The position numbers were made by a program, and so were the translations under genes. DNA of 64,000 bases from Cylindrospermum stagnale PCC 7417 (GTDB lineage: Bacteria > Cyanobacteriota > Cyanobacteriia > Cyanobacteriales > Nostocaceae). How positions within the stretch are numbered: position 1 is the stretch's first letter; every line of letters begins with the position of its first letter. Positions 9,855 through 19,496 of this stretch are shown here, piece after piece. The notes under the pieces were generated by a model that saw only the letters and a list, made by a program, of their open reading frames with translations, did not search any database and was not told the origin of the DNA. The stretch lies in NCBI RefSeq assembly GCF_000317535.1, contig NC_019757.1, positions 2,062,501-2,126,500 on the forward strand, in the 5' to 3' direction.

Positions 9855-10760
9855 CTAAAATCCTAATTTTTCTAACACTGGCTTAGTAGAAACAATGTGG
9901 CGTTCTAAACCTAAGTCTTTAGGGCTGACCCCTAGTGCTAAAGCAATTAACTGAGGTAAATGCAACACTGGTAAACCTAGCTTTTGACCGATAACCTTTT
10001 CCACCTCTGGTTGACGAGAATCTAAATTTAAATGACACAAAGGACAAGGGGTGACAATACAATCAGCGCCAGTTGTCAAGGCTTCTTGAATGTGCATGCC
10101 TGCCATTTTAAAAGATTGGGTAGTGGCGTAGCTAGACAAAGGCCAACCGCAACATTGTGTACGACCACGGTAATAAATTGGTGTTGCACCTACTGCACGA
10201 AACACGTTTTCCATCGCTTCCGGTTGAAAAGGGTCGTCATAGGGTATAGACTTTTGGGCACGGAGGAGATAGCAGCCATAAAAAGCAGCACATTTTAACC
10301 CAGTCAACTTACGGGTGACACGTTTGGTAATTTCCTCTATACCGTAATCTGCCACTAGAGCATAGAGGAGATGTTTAACCTCAGTACTCCCACGATAAGG
10401 TACACAGCCTTCTTTGTGCAGCAAACCATTAACCTGCTCAATGTAGGCGGGATTGCTTGACCGGCATTCTTTCAGGCGTTCATCAACATGACCGATAACA
10501 CCCTGACAAGTACTGCAATGGGTCAGTAGGGGCAGATTTAATTCTTCTGCTAGGGCAATATTCCTAGCGTTGACCGTATCTTCCAACAGTTGGGAATCTT
10601 CTTTAAACGTACCTGAACCGCAGCAAGCAGCTTTTTTCAGTTCAACTAATTGAATGCCCAATGCTTGGGTGAGGGCCTGAGTTGAGAGGTAAAGTTCCCT
10701 GCAAGCACCTTGAGCTACACAGCCAGGGAAGTAAGCGTATTTCAGTGTCTGAGATAGCAT
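9855..10760 (-). CDS. HdrB-like CCG-domain iron-sulfur protein
   Basis: A 301-residue protein of the heterodisulfide reductase subunit B family. Two cysteine-rich CCG repeats are visible. The first has FPGCVAQGAC (~12-21), AACCGSGTF (~44-52) and THCSTCQ (~80-86). The second has CAAFYGCYLLR (~157-167), QCCGWPLS (~203-210) and TPCPLCHLN (~239-247). In methanogens such repeats bind unusual [4Fe-4S] clusters that handle disulfides. In cyanobacteria the electron partner is unknown, and an SdhC/succinate-dehydrogenase-associated role has been suggested for relatives. It stands alone and is convergent with lpxD. Confidence 0.88.
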   Translation of the reverse strand: MLSQTLKYAYFPGCVAQGACRELYLSTQALTQALGIQLVELKKAACCGSGTFKEDSQLLEDTVNARNIALAEELNLPLLTHCSTCQGVIGHVDERLKECRSSNPAYIEQVNGLLHKEGCVPYRGSTEVKHLLYALVADYGIEEITKRVTRKLTGLKCAAFYGCYLLRAQKSIPYDDPFQPEAMENVFRAVGATPIYYRGRTQCCGWPLSSYATTQSFKMAGMHIQEALTTGADCIVTPCPLCHLNLDSRQPEVEKVIGQKLGLPVLHLPQLIALALGVSPKDLGLERHIVSTKPVLEKLGF

Positions 10761-11335
10761 AGAAATATATTTGAGTAGGGCAACTGCCCTGACAATAACT
10801 GTTTTATCATTCTTTGTAATTGGCTCTACCGAATTTATTGATGCTAATTAAAGCTAAATTAGTGTAGAGCCATTGTCTTGTAAGGCTTACGTCGCTTTTT
10901 TCAATTTTAATCCTTACAGGAATTTTGAATGCGGTTTGGCATAAAGGGAGCGATAGAACCTGTTAGTTTTATTGGCATAGTTGTGAAAACCCGATTGAGA
11001 CATTTTGGAGAACAGAAAGCATTGAGCGGTATATGCGATGGCGCAAAGCGCACTCTTTAGCCGACAAACACCAGATTGGGTTCTGTTACCCTATTCCTGG
11101 GAGGAATCGGTGTTAAAGTTTGCTGAACGAAAACTATTCGGCAATACGCTCCCGACCGCTGTGCCCAAATTCGGCTTTACCTCATTCCATCGAGCATTCA
11201 GACCAACACTGAGCCAAACTTCTTTTGGGGCTGGGGCATATACGGACGATCACGCTTTCCGATAAGATGTATATGCTCAAAACAACATTGCCAATTAAGA
11301 GCAAATCATAGCAACTCAATTAAGGACTTTTATCT
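10761..11335. other. Intergenic region upstream of acpP
   Basis: A 575-bp divergent region between the HdrB-like gene and acpP. A 75-codon open frame (11038-11265, plus) shows no recognisable domain and no clear ribosome site, and I do not call it a gene. The last 60 bases are AT-rich and should hold the acpP promoter and 5' UTR. An AAGGA ribosome site lies about 10 bases before the acpP start. Confidence 0.5.
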
Positions 11336-11587
11336 ATGAGCCAAGCAGATATTTTTGAAAGGGTAAAGAAAATCGTCGTCGAGCAATTGGACGTTAAGCC
11401 GGAACAAGTCGTACCAGACGGCAGTTTTACAAATGATTTAGGGGCTGATTCCTTAGATATCGTAGAACTGGTAATGGCTTTGGAAGAAGAATTTGAGATC
11501 GAAATTCCTGACGAAGCCGCCGAAAAGATTTTAACGGTCCAAGAGGTAGTGGATTACATCAACCATAACGTTGCCGCATCCGCCTAA
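11336..11587 (+). CDS. acpP: Acyl carrier protein
   Basis: An 83-residue acidic protein that carries growing acyl chains on a 4'-phosphopantetheine arm during fatty acid synthesis in the cytoplasm. The attachment serine is in [18 protein letters not shown] (S40). Helices II and III and the C-terminal VQEVVDYI block are typical. Length and sequence match the family throughout. fabF follows on the same strand 173 bases downstream, the common cyanobacterial acpP-fabF order. The start is supported by an upstream AAGGA. Confidence 0.98.
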   Translation: MSQADIFERVKKIVVEQLDVKPEQVVPDGSFTNDLGADSLDIVELVMALEEEFEIEIPDEAAEKILTVQEVVDYINHNVAASA

Positions 11588-11610
11588 AAAATTGCCTGGT
11601 CATGAGTGCT

Positions 11611-11716
11611 GAGTGCTGAGTTTATAGACTCTACTAGGCTTTTCTCGGAAAAGCACCAAGCATAATTTATCAAACAAACAGTAAACTCTTGACTCAGGAC
11701 TTGAAACTCAGCACTC
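11611..11716. repeat. Long-range inverted repeat between acpP and fabF
   Basis: Arms gagtgctgagttt (11611-11623) and aaactcagcactc (11704-11716) are perfectly complementary over 13 bp across an 80-bp loop. The left arm also carries a heptamer tandem (gtgctga) typical of Nostoc short repeats. In RNA it would form a stem in the acpP-fabF spacer that could tune the relative expression of the two genes. Confidence 0.6.
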
Positions 11717-11760
11717 GTGATTATTTTGCTTGCAGCTTTCTCGCCACCTTTAACTAAGTC

Positions 11761-13008
11761 ATGACAGATTATAAACGTAACCGCGTTGTTGTAACTGGTG
11801 TTGGCGCGATCACACCTATTGGCAACACAGCAGCTGAATATTGGGACGGATTGTTAAGTGGACGTAACGGCATTGACTACATCACTTTATTTGATGCGTC
11901 TGTCCATGATTGCCGCATTGCTGGTGAAGTGAAAAACTTCGATCCATGTAATTATATGGAGCGCAAAGAAGCCAAGCGTGCGGATCGGTTTGCCCAATTT
12001 GGGATTGCGGCTGCAAAACAGGCTGTAGAGGACGCGCAGTTGGTCATCAATGACCTAAATGCAGAACAGATAGGTGTCATCATCGGTTCTGGGGTTGGCG
12101 GCATTAAGGTTTTAGAAGACCAGCAAACTATCTACTTAAACCGCGGACCCGATCGCTGTAGCCCATTCATGATCCCGATGATGATCCCCAATATGGCAGC
12201 AGGATTAACAGCAATTCACACTGGTGCTAAAGGCCCAAATTCCTGCTCTGTGACAGCCTGTGCCGCTGGTTCTAACGCCATAGGAGATGCGTTTCGCCTA
12301 ATTCAAGGGGGATATGCCCAGGCGATGATTTGCGGGGGGTGTGAGGCGGCAGTTACACCCTTGTCTGTGGCCGGATTTGCCGCAGCGCGAGCGCTTTCAA
12401 CTCGCAATGACCCCGCTAATGCTTGTCGTCCCTTTGATCGGGATCGCGACGGATTTGTCATGGGTGAAGGTGGGGGAATTTTGATTCTCGAAGAATTGCA
12501 ACACGCCATTAGTCGTGGCGCTCGCATTTATGCTGAAATGGTTGGCTATGGCATGACCTGTGACGCTTACCATATTACCTCCCCAGTACCCGGTGGTATA
12601 GGAGCTACTAGAGCCATGGAACTGGCACTCAAGGATGGGGAACTCACACCAGAAATGGTAAGCTACATCAATGCTCATGGTACTAGCACCCCAGCTAATG
12701 ATTCAACGGAAACCGCAGCAATTAAAAAAGCTTTGGGAGAATCTGCCTATCATGTGGCAATCAGTTCCACCAAATCGATGACTGGTCATCTTTTGGGAGG
12801 TTCTGGAGGCATTGAAGCCGTAGCCACTGTATTGGCGATCGCCAATGATCAAATTCCACCAACAATCAATCTGGAAAATCCTGACTCGCTGTGTGACCTA
12901 GATTATGTGCCCCATACTAGCCGCGCTCAACTCGTAGAGGTGGCGCTATCCAATTCTTTTGGGTTTGGCGGTCACAATGTCACGCTAGCCTTTAAGAAGT
13001 ACCTCTAA
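11761..13008 (+). CDS. fabF: 3-oxoacyl-ACP synthase II
   Basis: A 415-residue condensing enzyme that elongates acyl-ACP with malonyl-ACP. The N-terminal motif RVVVTGVGAITPIG and the catalytic triad are clear: C167 in TACAAGSNAIG, a His in INAHGTSTPANDSTE (~307) and a His in SMTGHLLGGSG (~344). The C-terminal NSFGFGGHNVTLAFKK is standard for FabF. The length is normal. Gene order after acpP supports a fatty-acid operon, although a hairpin-bearing spacer separates them. Confidence 0.97.
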   Translation: MTDYKRNRVVVTGVGAITPIGNTAAEYWDGLLSGRNGIDYITLFDASVHDCRIAGEVKNFDPCNYMERKEAKRADRFAQFGIAAAKQAVEDAQLVINDLNAEQIGVIIGSGVGGIKVLEDQQTIYLNRGPDRCSPFMIPMMIPNMAAGLTAIHTGAKGPNSCSVTACAAGSNAIGDAFRLIQGGYAQAMICGGCEAAVTPLSVAGFAAARALSTRNDPANACRPFDRDRDGFVMGEGGGILILEELQHAISRGARIYAEMVGYGMTCDAYHITSPVPGGIGATRAMELALKDGELTPEMVSYINAHGTSTPANDSTETAAIKKALGESAYHVAISSTKSMTGHLLGGSGGIEAVATVLAIANDQIPPTINLENPDSLCDLDYVPHTSRAQLVEVALSNSFGFGGHNVTLAFKKYL

Positions 13009-13079
13009 AAACACCAATTTTGCTGCTGGTCAGCTCTTCTTTTACCAGAGGAGAGGAAAGTATGATAGATGTCATTCCG

Positions 13080-13100
13080 TGCTGAACTCTTAGTTCAGCA
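13080..13100. repeat. Hairpin in the fabF-tkt spacer
   Basis: Arms tgctgaact and agttcagca (9 bp) around a 3-base loop. No T-run follows, so it is more likely a dispersed repeat or RNA-stability hairpin than a terminator. Confidence 0.5.
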
Positions 13101-13260
13101 TGACCAAATTAATAGCTTTATTGATCACCAGAAACTCAGAAGATCCCGCTTGTCCATCAACAATCGGGAATGGGATGATGAAGATATTGGGGAAATCTCA
13201 AATGACCCCAGTCAGAAAAAGCTACTCATAGTGCTAACCCGTCGTTAAGAACAAGAGATT

Positions 13261-15273
13261 ATGGCAGTTGCAACCCAATCCCTCGAAGAACTTTGTATTA
13301 ACTCGATCCGCTTCTTGGCTGTTGACGCCATAGAAAAGTCAAAATCGGGACATCCTGGACTGCCAATGGGCGCGGCTCCGATGGCTTTTGTACTTTGGGA
13401 TAAATTTATGCGGTTTAACCCCAAAAATCCCCAATGGTTTAATCGCGATCGCTTCGTCTTGTCTGCTGGTCACGGCTGTATGTTGCAGTACGCCTTGCTG
13501 TACCTGACAGGCTACGATAGCGTCACCATCGACGACATTAAGCAATTCCGTCAATGGGGTTCTAAAACTCCCGGACACCCAGAAAACTTTGAAACACCAG
13601 GTGTAGAAGTAACCACAGGCCCCTTGGGTCAGGGAATTGCCAATGCCGTCGGTTTAGCGATCGCCGAAGCCCATCTCGCTGCTAAGTTCAACAAACCCGA
13701 TGCCAAGTTAGTTGACCACTACACCTATGTAATTGTCGGTGATGGTTGCAACATGGAAGGCGTTTCTGGTGAAGCTGCTTCTTTCGCAGGGCATTTGGGA
13801 TTAGGTAAACTCATTGCTCTCTACGACGATAACCACATCTCCATCGATGGTTCTACAGATGTAGCATTCACCGAAGATGTTTCCAAGCGATTTGAAGCAT
13901 ACGGTTGGCACGTCCTCCATGTCGAAGATGGCAATACCGATTTAGCAGCAATTGAAAAAGCGATCGCCGCAGCCAAAGCCGTCACCGACAAACCAACCCT
14001 AATTAAGGTAACAACCACCATTGGTTACGGTTCCCCCAACAAGCAAAACACCGCTGGTATTCACGGTGCAGCCTTGGGTCCAGACGAAACAGCATTAACT
14101 CGTCAAAACTTGGGTTGGCAACACGGGCCTTTTGAAGTTCCTCAAGATGCCCTCAACCACACACGCAAAGCAGTAGAACGCGGCGCAGGCTACGAAAGCG
14201 ACTGGAACAAGACTTTTGCTGACTACAAAGCTAAATATCCCCAAGAAGCGGCTGAATTTGAGCGTCTTCTTAGCAGCAAACTACCTGACGGTTGGGATAA
14301 AGTACTACCCACCTACACCGCCGAAGACAAAGCACTACCCACCCGCAAACACTCAGAAACCTGCCTCAACAAACTAGCTCAAGTTTTACCTGAGTTAATT
14401 GGTGGTTCTGCTGACTTAACCCACTCCAACCTGACTGAAATCAAGGGCTTTGGCGACTTTCAGAAAGGACAATACCAAAATCGCAACATCCACTTTGGTG
14501 TGCGGGAACATGGTATGGGCGCAATCTGTAATGGTATAGCGTTGCATAATTCGGGATTAATTCCCTACGGTGCGACTTTCCTAATCTTCACAGATTATAT
14601 GCGTGCTGCTATTCGTTTAGCCGCTTTGTCTCAAGCAGGCTCGATTTGGGTAATGACCCACGACTCCATTGGTCAAGGTGAAGATGGCCCCACCCACCAA
14701 CCAATTGAAACGCTAGCTTCCCTGCGAGCCATTCCTGACCTCACTGTAATTCGCCCCGCAGACGGAACCGAAACCTCCGGCGCTTACAAAGTGGCAATTG
14801 AAAAGGCCAGCCAAAATGCTTCCACTCTGTTGGCATTCAGCCGCCAAAACGTCCCTAACTTAACAGGTACATCTATTGAAGGCGTGACTAAGGGTGGATA
14901 CATTCTGGTAGATAGCCAAGGTACACCAGATATCATCCTCATTGGAACTGGTTCAGAGTTGAGCCTAGCTGTCACCGCAGCTGAGAAACTGACAGCGGAA
15001 GGTAAGAAAGTCCGTGTTGTCTCCCTACCTTCAACCACTTTGTTTGACAAACAAGATGCAGCTTATAGAGAGTCTGTTCTACCTAAAGCTGTCACCAAGC
15101 GTCTGTCTGTAGAAGCTGCTAGCAGTTACGGTTGGCACAAGTATGTAGGCACTGAAGGCGACACCGTGAGTATCGATACCTTTGGTGCTTCGGCTCCAGG
15201 TGGTACTTGTCTGGAGAAGTTTGGTTTCACTGTTGAGAATGTGTTAGCTAAAGCTAAGGCATTGTTGGGTTAA
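13261..15273 (+). CDS. tkt: Transketolase
   Basis: A 670-residue thiamine-diphosphate enzyme moving two-carbon units between sugar phosphates in the Calvin cycle and the pentose phosphate pathway. The N-terminal segment [19 protein letters not shown] carries a conserved His. The ThDP motif is [20 protein letters not shown] (~159-178), the central [18 protein letters not shown] holds the catalytic Glu and the transketolase signature, and a C-terminal domain follows from ~540. Full length. A factor-independent terminator lies 30 bases after the stop. It is the only Calvin-cycle gene in this window. Confidence 0.98.
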   Translation: MAVATQSLEELCINSIRFLAVDAIEKSKSGHPGLPMGAAPMAFVLWDKFMRFNPKNPQWFNRDRFVLSAGHGCMLQYALLYLTGYDSVTIDDIKQFRQWGSKTPGHPENFETPGVEVTTGPLGQGIANAVGLAIAEAHLAAKFNKPDAKLVDHYTYVIVGDGCNMEGVSGEAASFAGHLGLGKLIALYDDNHISIDGSTDVAFTEDVSKRFEAYGWHVLHVEDGNTDLAAIEKAIAAAKAVTDKPTLIKVTTTIGYGSPNKQNTAGIHGAALGPDETALTRQNLGWQHGPFEVPQDALNHTRKAVERGAGYESDWNKTFADYKAKYPQEAAEFERLLSSKLPDGWDKVLPTYTAEDKALPTRKHSETCLNKLAQVLPELIGGSADLTHSNLTEIKGFGDFQKGQYQNRNIHFGVREHGMGAICNGIALHNSGLIPYGATFLIFTDYMRAAIRLAALSQAGSIWVMTHDSIGQGEDGPTHQPIETLASLRAIPDLTVIRPADGTETSGAYKVAIEKASQNASTLLAFSRQNVPNLTGTSIEGVTKGGYILVDSQGTPDIILIGTGSELSLAVTAAEKLTAEGKKVRVVSLPSTTLFDKQDAAYRESVLPKAVTKRLSVEAASSYGWHKYVGTEGDTVSIDTFGASAPGGTCLEKFGFTVENVLAKAKALLG

Positions 15274-15304
15274 TAGCAACATAATATCTCTGATGTTTTT
15301 TATG

Positions 15305-15333
15305 GGGTGGGCTGAAAGGCTCGCCCTTTTTTT
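15305..15333 (+). terminator. Rho-independent terminator after transketolase
   Basis: An 8-bp GC-rich stem with two G-U pairs (gggtgggc/gctcgccc) and a 6-base loop, followed by seven Ts. It lies 32 bases after the tkt stop codon. Confidence 0.85.
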
Positions 15334-15422
15334 AACGCAAAGGGGCGCTGAGGGAAGCGCGGAGGTTCGCTAAGGAGGATTGTTTATAATTGGGGTAATT
15401 GGTTGATGGATGAGGGGGAGTT

Positions 15423-15533
15423 ATGGAGGAGGTTTCAAGGGAGAAAGATGAACTTCTAGCCCGGATTACAAGAATAGTAGAATATTTGATAAAGAGAAGC
15501 CGCCCAGAACTGAAGTTCAGGGCTAATAGCTAA
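15423..15533 (+). pseudogene. Interrupted 5' end of an antitoxin-like gene
   Basis: ATG at 15423 opens MEEVSREKDELLARITRIVE and then YLIK before the frame enters the repeat element at ~15500 and stops at TAA 15531-15533. The sequence is a close relative of the start of the next ORF at 15678 (MQEVSGKRDIAIARLSKIVD), in DNA as well as protein. So either the gene start was duplicated or a two-repeat gene was split. After the element, the same frame (mod 3) reopens at ~15612 with DENEKALFDKQLVDSTGEI and runs into the downstream ORF. This supports insertion into one longer gene. Confidence 0.6.
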
Positions 15534-15616
15534 AGTCCGTTTCAACGGACTGGAAATTTATTTTAGTCGTCTTTAGACGACTTTCGCTATTAGACTCAGA
15601 ATTGATTCTGAGGCGG
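15500..15616. mobile_element. MITE-like element, ~117 bp, with nested hairpins
   Basis: Imperfect terminal inverted repeats of about 30 bases (15500-15529 and 15587-15616) enclose two perfect hairpins: agtccgt/acggact at 15534-15551 and agtcgtct/agacgact at 15565-15582. It encodes no protein. I recall similar sequence as a common dispersed Nostoc repeat; copy number was not checked. Its length (about 39 codons) keeps the flanking reading frames in phase. No clear target duplication was found. Confidence 0.7.
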
Positions 15617-15677
15617 TCTAGATGAGAATGAAAAAGCCCTGTTTGATAAACAACTGGTTGATAGTACTGGAGAAATT

Positions 15678-15971
15678 ATGCAAGAAGTTTCGGGCAAAAG
15701 GGATATCGCGATCGCACGGTTATCAAAAATCGTTGATAAGTTGATTCAAGAAAATAAACTTTATCAAGAAAGATTAGATAAAGAAGAAATGATTCAACGT
15801 TTAGTTAAATTGTTGGATAAGTTTTCCCCAGAATTTATAAATGCTATTTCTGACGGTGAATTAACCAAAAGAATTGACAGTATTTTGGTAATTGAGGCTA
15901 TTTCTGGGACGTTAAATGATTTAACACCAGAGCAAATGGAGAAGTTTGAATCAGCAGTAAAAAGGAGATAA
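15678..15971 (+). CDS. Antitoxin-like small helical protein upstream of a PIN toxin
   Basis: A 97-residue, charged, apparently all-helical protein of no family I can name. ATG at 15678 is preceded by GGAG with a 7-base spacing, so this start is credible even though the frame is open further upstream to ~15612. Heptad-like text (LSKIVDKLIQENKLYQERL) suggests a coiled coil at ~10-40, and the C-terminus is LTPEQMEKFESAVKRR. The stop is 6 bases before the PIN-domain gene, the arrangement of a type II toxin-antitoxin pair. The role as antitoxin is inferred from position only. An ancestral longer N-terminus may have been lost to the adjacent repeat. Confidence 0.65.
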   Translation: MQEVSGKRDIAIARLSKIVDKLIQENKLYQERLDKEEMIQRLVKLLDKFSPEFINAISDGELTKRIDSILVIEAISGTLNDLTPEQMEKFESAVKRR

Positions 15972-15977
15972 GAATCA

Positions 15978-16382
15978 ATGGGTTATCTCCTGGACACAAA
16001 TATATTAACGCCTATTTTGAAGAAGAATCAAAAAATAAATACCAAATTAGAGGAAGTACGTTTTTTAGGAGAGGATGTATTTATAAGTTGTATAACCTAT
16101 TTTGAATCAAAAAGAGGATTGCTTCATGCAAATGCTACGAGGCAGATATCTGAATTAGATGAATTTTGCCGAATATACAGAGTTTTATTTTTAGATGATT
16201 TAGAAACTATAGAAAAAGCCTGCGAAATTCATGCGTATTTAAAAAGAAAAGGCAGGAAAATACAAGAGGCTGATGTATTGATAGCAGCGACAGCAATTGT
16301 ACGCGGTTTGGTTTTAGTTTCAGATGATTCTGATTTGTTAAGAGTTGAGGGACTTAATTTAGAAAATTGGTTAAGGGAATAA
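15978..16382 (+). CDS. PIN-domain ribonuclease, VapC-like toxin
   Basis: A 134-residue PIN domain, a metal-dependent RNase fold used by VapC toxins. It opens MGYLLDTNILTPIL with the first catalytic Asp (D6). CITYFESKRGLL (~38-49) holds an acidic ligand. ADVLIAATAIVRGLVLVSDD (~98-117) gives the later Asp ligands. The final SDDSDLLRVEGLNLENW matches the DxxF/L end of PIN domains. Spaced 6 bases after the antitoxin-like gene, it is probably coexpressed. All catalytic acids appear intact, so the toxin may be functional. Confidence 0.88.
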   Translation: MGYLLDTNILTPILKKNQKINTKLEEVRFLGEDVFISCITYFESKRGLLHANATRQISELDEFCRIYRVLFLDDLETIEKACEIHAYLKRKGRKIQEADVLIAATAIVRGLVLVSDDSDLLRVEGLNLENWLRE

Positions 16383-16489
16383 TCTTGAATTTTGCGTAAT
16401 TTTACTGAAGTTAAAAGTTGCCTAACAGAATTAGCGTATTTTCAGTAAGCAACAGCAATATTTTCTTCAGTAAAAGGAATAAAGTCTCA

Positions 16490-17294
16490 ATGGTATCTTC
16501 GGAAGACATTTATCAACAATATCCCTCTGCAATTGAACCAATTTACTGGACTGGAAAACCTAACGAACCTATCAATCAAGATATCGAACTTTATTCATGC
16601 TCATTGGAAATTGTTCAAGAAGGAAATACATATACGGAGCATGGAAAGGTTTACTTTAAATGGTTGCCTTATCCCGATATAAAGTTTGAATTTTCAAATT
16701 CTATTAGTTCGCCTTTACCAATTTTAGGTAAAGAAATCTCCTTAAATATTACAGAAATTGGAGCTTCTGCAAAAGGGTTTCTTTCGAGACTTTACAAGAT
16801 TTCAGGTGTTGTAGATAACCCTGTCGTGTTAGATTCGGGACATAATTTATCATATATACTGTTTCACCTGACCAACTTTCACGAATTTACTGGATCTTAT
16901 GTATCAACCAAAAACAAAGAATGGTGTAAAAGGCTGACATTAGAAGCTGAGGGTTGGAGAGTTTCCATTGATAGCGTAGGAAACCTTCAAAATATTATGG
17001 AGTTCTTGCAATCACAGGGAGGCTATGCCATAACTCATGTAGGAAAACTTGAACGTTCTTGACGGCGTACAAGCTTTAACAGAAATACGTAATGCAATCG
17101 TTCATTCTAATCCGAAAAAACGTCAAAAAGTTCTTAACCGCGCCTTTGAGGAACAAAGAGAGGCTTATGAACTTGGATTATGGTATTTAGAACTTATTCT
17201 GTTAAACCTTTTTGAATATAAAGGCGAATACTGGAACCGTATAGCAAAAAAGCAACGGTATGAGGACTATATTGAAAATGTTCCTTGGAGTTAA
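16490..17294 (+). pseudogene. HEPN-type protein broken by internal deletion and frameshift
   Basis: The first frame (ATG 16490 to stop 17062) ends ITHVGKLERS then TGA. A second frame (open from 17049 to 17294) continues GVQALTEIRNAIVHSNPKKR and ends ENVPWS. The RNAIVH motif (Rx4H) and helical context suit a HEPN RNase-type domain. From memory of the family, intact relatives have a long middle segment between the KLER and TEIRN blocks; here it is missing and the frame shifts at ~17055. The upstream part is beta-rich and has no named domain. It follows the PIN toxin pair, so it belongs to the same accessory block. Confidence 0.6.
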
Positions 17295-17425
17295 ACATTA
17301 ATTGCGATCGCTTTCATCATGAAGAAACAAACCGCAAAGAACGCAAAGGACACAAAGGAAGAAGGGTTTGAGAGAGTTTTTGCGTCAGTCCTGATTAATT
17401 GCGATCGCTATGCGGGTGCTGTTAC

Positions 17426-18583
17426 TCACAGCACAGCCACACCCTTGATATAGTCAGGGTTTTGATGGTCACTGACAAAAGCCTGAGGGACATCTGCGAG
17501 AGATTCATAACGGTGAGTAATCAACGACCCAACATTTATCTGCTTGGATTCGAGCAAATCTAGCGCTTTTTGATATGTGAGCGTTTTACCCTGAGAATCA
17601 AAACCGCCTGATGCACCTGTAGCAGTCACCAAGGTCGGCTCTATAAACTGTAAATTGTTCAGTACACTCACATCGGCCCCTGCATGACCATAGCCATAAA
17701 GTAAAATCGTCGCCTGCTTACGAATCAAGCCAGGGATAGAATTGAACACCGAACCTGCACCAGACGCATCAATCAGATACTCTACTCGTCGTCCGTTAGT
17801 TTTTTCTTCTACTACTTCAGCTAAATCATCCACTAATGGATCAATCGCTACCGCACCAAAGCCTGTAGCCAACTCTCGCCTAAATGCGTTTGGTTCGCTT
17901 ACCAACAGCAAACCATCATATTGAAGAACATTTCGGAGATACTGGATAAACATCAATCCTGCTGGCCCTCCCCCACAAATCAGAATTGATTTAACGCTAC
18001 GGTCAATTTCTTCAGCACCAATTGCGTAACGAGTGCGAGAGCGAATAACTCTGTCTGAAGCATGAATTACACAACCTAGTGGTTCTGTTAAAGCGGCTTC
18101 CACTCGGTCTAAGTCTGAATTAATAGGTATGAGATTGACAGCAGGAAGTGCGATGTATTCAGCCAAACCCCCCGGTAAACCAGTAATACCATGCTCAGTG
18201 TAAAACTGACATTGGTGTGAATCTCCCGTAGCACAGTATTCACACAGTGGCTTCTTCTGCTTACTAAAGCAGTTTAATCCTTGATCTAAAACTACGCGAT
18301 CGCCTATTTGTAAATCTTCGACCTCCTCTCCAACCTCTGCAACCACTCCCACAATTTCATGGCCGAGAATCTGCGGTTGCTCTACTAGCGGAATCGGTCT
18401 TCCTCGTTTATCTGTGTTGTAATTAGCTTCTCCTGAAAAAATATGGAAGTCTGAGCCACACAATCCTACTGCTTGTACCTTGACTAAAACATTGTGTGAG
18501 TTGACTGCTGGAATCGGAAATTGTTTTAATTCAAGCTTGGTTATATCGCTTAATAATAACCCTTGCATTGTTGTTGAATTCAT
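17426..18583 (-). CDS. Zinc-dependent medium-chain dehydrogenase
   Basis: An MDR-family alcohol/polyol dehydrogenase of about 385 residues. The catalytic zinc site is GLCGSDFH plus ILGHEIVG. The structural-zinc loop LNCFSKQKKPLCEYCATGDS supplies cysteines, and the Rossmann motif SILICGGGPAGLM binds NAD(P). It resembles threonine/sorbitol dehydrogenases, but the substrate cannot be told. ATG at 18583 (MNSTTMQG) is preferred. The frame is open upstream to 18628, and ATG at 18568 is another option; none has a good ribosome site. It is divergent from the Uma2 gene. Confidence 0.88.
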   Translation of the reverse strand: MNSTTMQGLLLSDITKLELKQFPIPAVNSHNVLVKVQAVGLCGSDFHIFSGEANYNTDKRGRPIPLVEQPQILGHEIVGVVAEVGEEVEDLQIGDRVVLDQGLNCFSKQKKPLCEYCATGDSHQCQFYTEHGITGLPGGLAEYIALPAVNLIPINSDLDRVEAALTEPLGCVIHASDRVIRSRTRYAIGAEEIDRSVKSILICGGGPAGLMFIQYLRNVLQYDGLLLVSEPNAFRRELATGFGAVAIDPLVDDLAEVVEEKTNGRRVEYLIDASGAGSVFNSIPGLIRKQATILLYGYGHAGADVSVLNNLQFIEPTLVTATGASGGFDSQGKTLTYQKALDLLESKQINVGSLITHRYESLADVPQAFVSDHQNPDYIKGVAVL

Positions 18584-18708
18584 AAGTCTGGGAGGATATC
18601 TATAAAATAAAAGTAAAATTGACAGCACTGAGCATCTGTGCTAACTATCATCATTTCCCCAACTAATTATGCCATATTACTTATAACCCCCCAAATCTAG
18701 GAGGTTCC

Positions 18709-19416
18709 ATGACCTCAACACCAATATTCTCAGACATTGAAACCACCCTACCAGACCACACGCAGCTACCAGAATCTGACGGGACATTTGTGAAAAATCT
18801 GCAAGAACACCCTCAAAGCATATTGTTGACAGATTCTATTGAGCCAATCTTGCAAAAAATCCACCCCGACGGACAATATTGCATCGGTCAAGATAGCGGT
18901 ATTTATTGGCGCATGACTGAACCACCAGAACGCGGTGCAGAAGCACCAGACTGGTTTTATGTTCCCAATGTACCCCCAACTTTAAATGGTCTAGTTCGCC
19001 GTTCTTATGTACTTTGGCAAGAATATGTCGCACCGCTGATTGTTTTGGAATTTGTTTCTGGTAATGGTGCAGAAGAACGAGACAAAACACCAATTACGGG
19101 CAAGTTTTGGGTTTATGAACAAGCCATTAGAGTTCCCTTTTATGGCATTTATGAGGTGAAAAAAGCCAGTGTAGAAATGTATCAACTAGTGCAGGGTCAT
19201 TATGAGCTATTACCCGCCAATGAACGCGGACATTTTCCCCTTGAAGCGATGGGTGTAGAGTTGGGAATTTGGCAAGGTCGTTATCAAAATCTTGAATTAC
19301 CTTGGTTGCGCTGGTGGGATAATCAGGGTAATTTGCTGCTGACGGGTTGGGAGCGATCGCAACTTTTAGCAACTAAATTAAGAGAATTGGGTGTAAACCC
19401 TGACGAGTTAGTGTGA
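18709..19416 (+). CDS. Uma2 family endonuclease-like protein (DUF820)
   Basis: A 235-residue member of the Uma2/DUF820 family, a PD-(D/E)XK-like fold extremely expanded in cyanobacteria; biological roles are unknown. Visible family marks are GAEAPDWFYVP (~77-87), the VAPLIVLEFVSGNG strand (~112-125), and FWVYEQAIRVPFYGIYEV (~141-158). The C-terminal ELPWLRWWDNQG and WERSQLLATKLRELGVNPDEL are typical. The start ATG follows GGAGGTTCC, an ideal ribosome site. The gene is complete and apparently monocistronic. Confidence 0.9.
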   Translation: MTSTPIFSDIETTLPDHTQLPESDGTFVKNLQEHPQSILLTDSIEPILQKIHPDGQYCIGQDSGIYWRMTEPPERGAEAPDWFYVPNVPPTLNGLVRRSYVLWQEYVAPLIVLEFVSGNGAEERDKTPITGKFWVYEQAIRVPFYGIYEVKKASVEMYQLVQGHYELLPANERGHFPLEAMGVELGIWQGRYQNLELPWLRWWDNQGNLLLTGWERSQLLATKLRELGVNPDELV

Positions 19417-19496
19417 TATAAAATTCAATTTTTAAGCCTCTCCCCGCTATGCTAAACGGCAGACTTACGCCAACGGGGAGAGGTTTACCAGAGGGG

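Noticed and set aside
11038-11265. 75-codon frame upstream of acpP
   Set aside because: No recognisable domain, no ribosome site, and composition unlike neighbouring genes. Kept as spacer.
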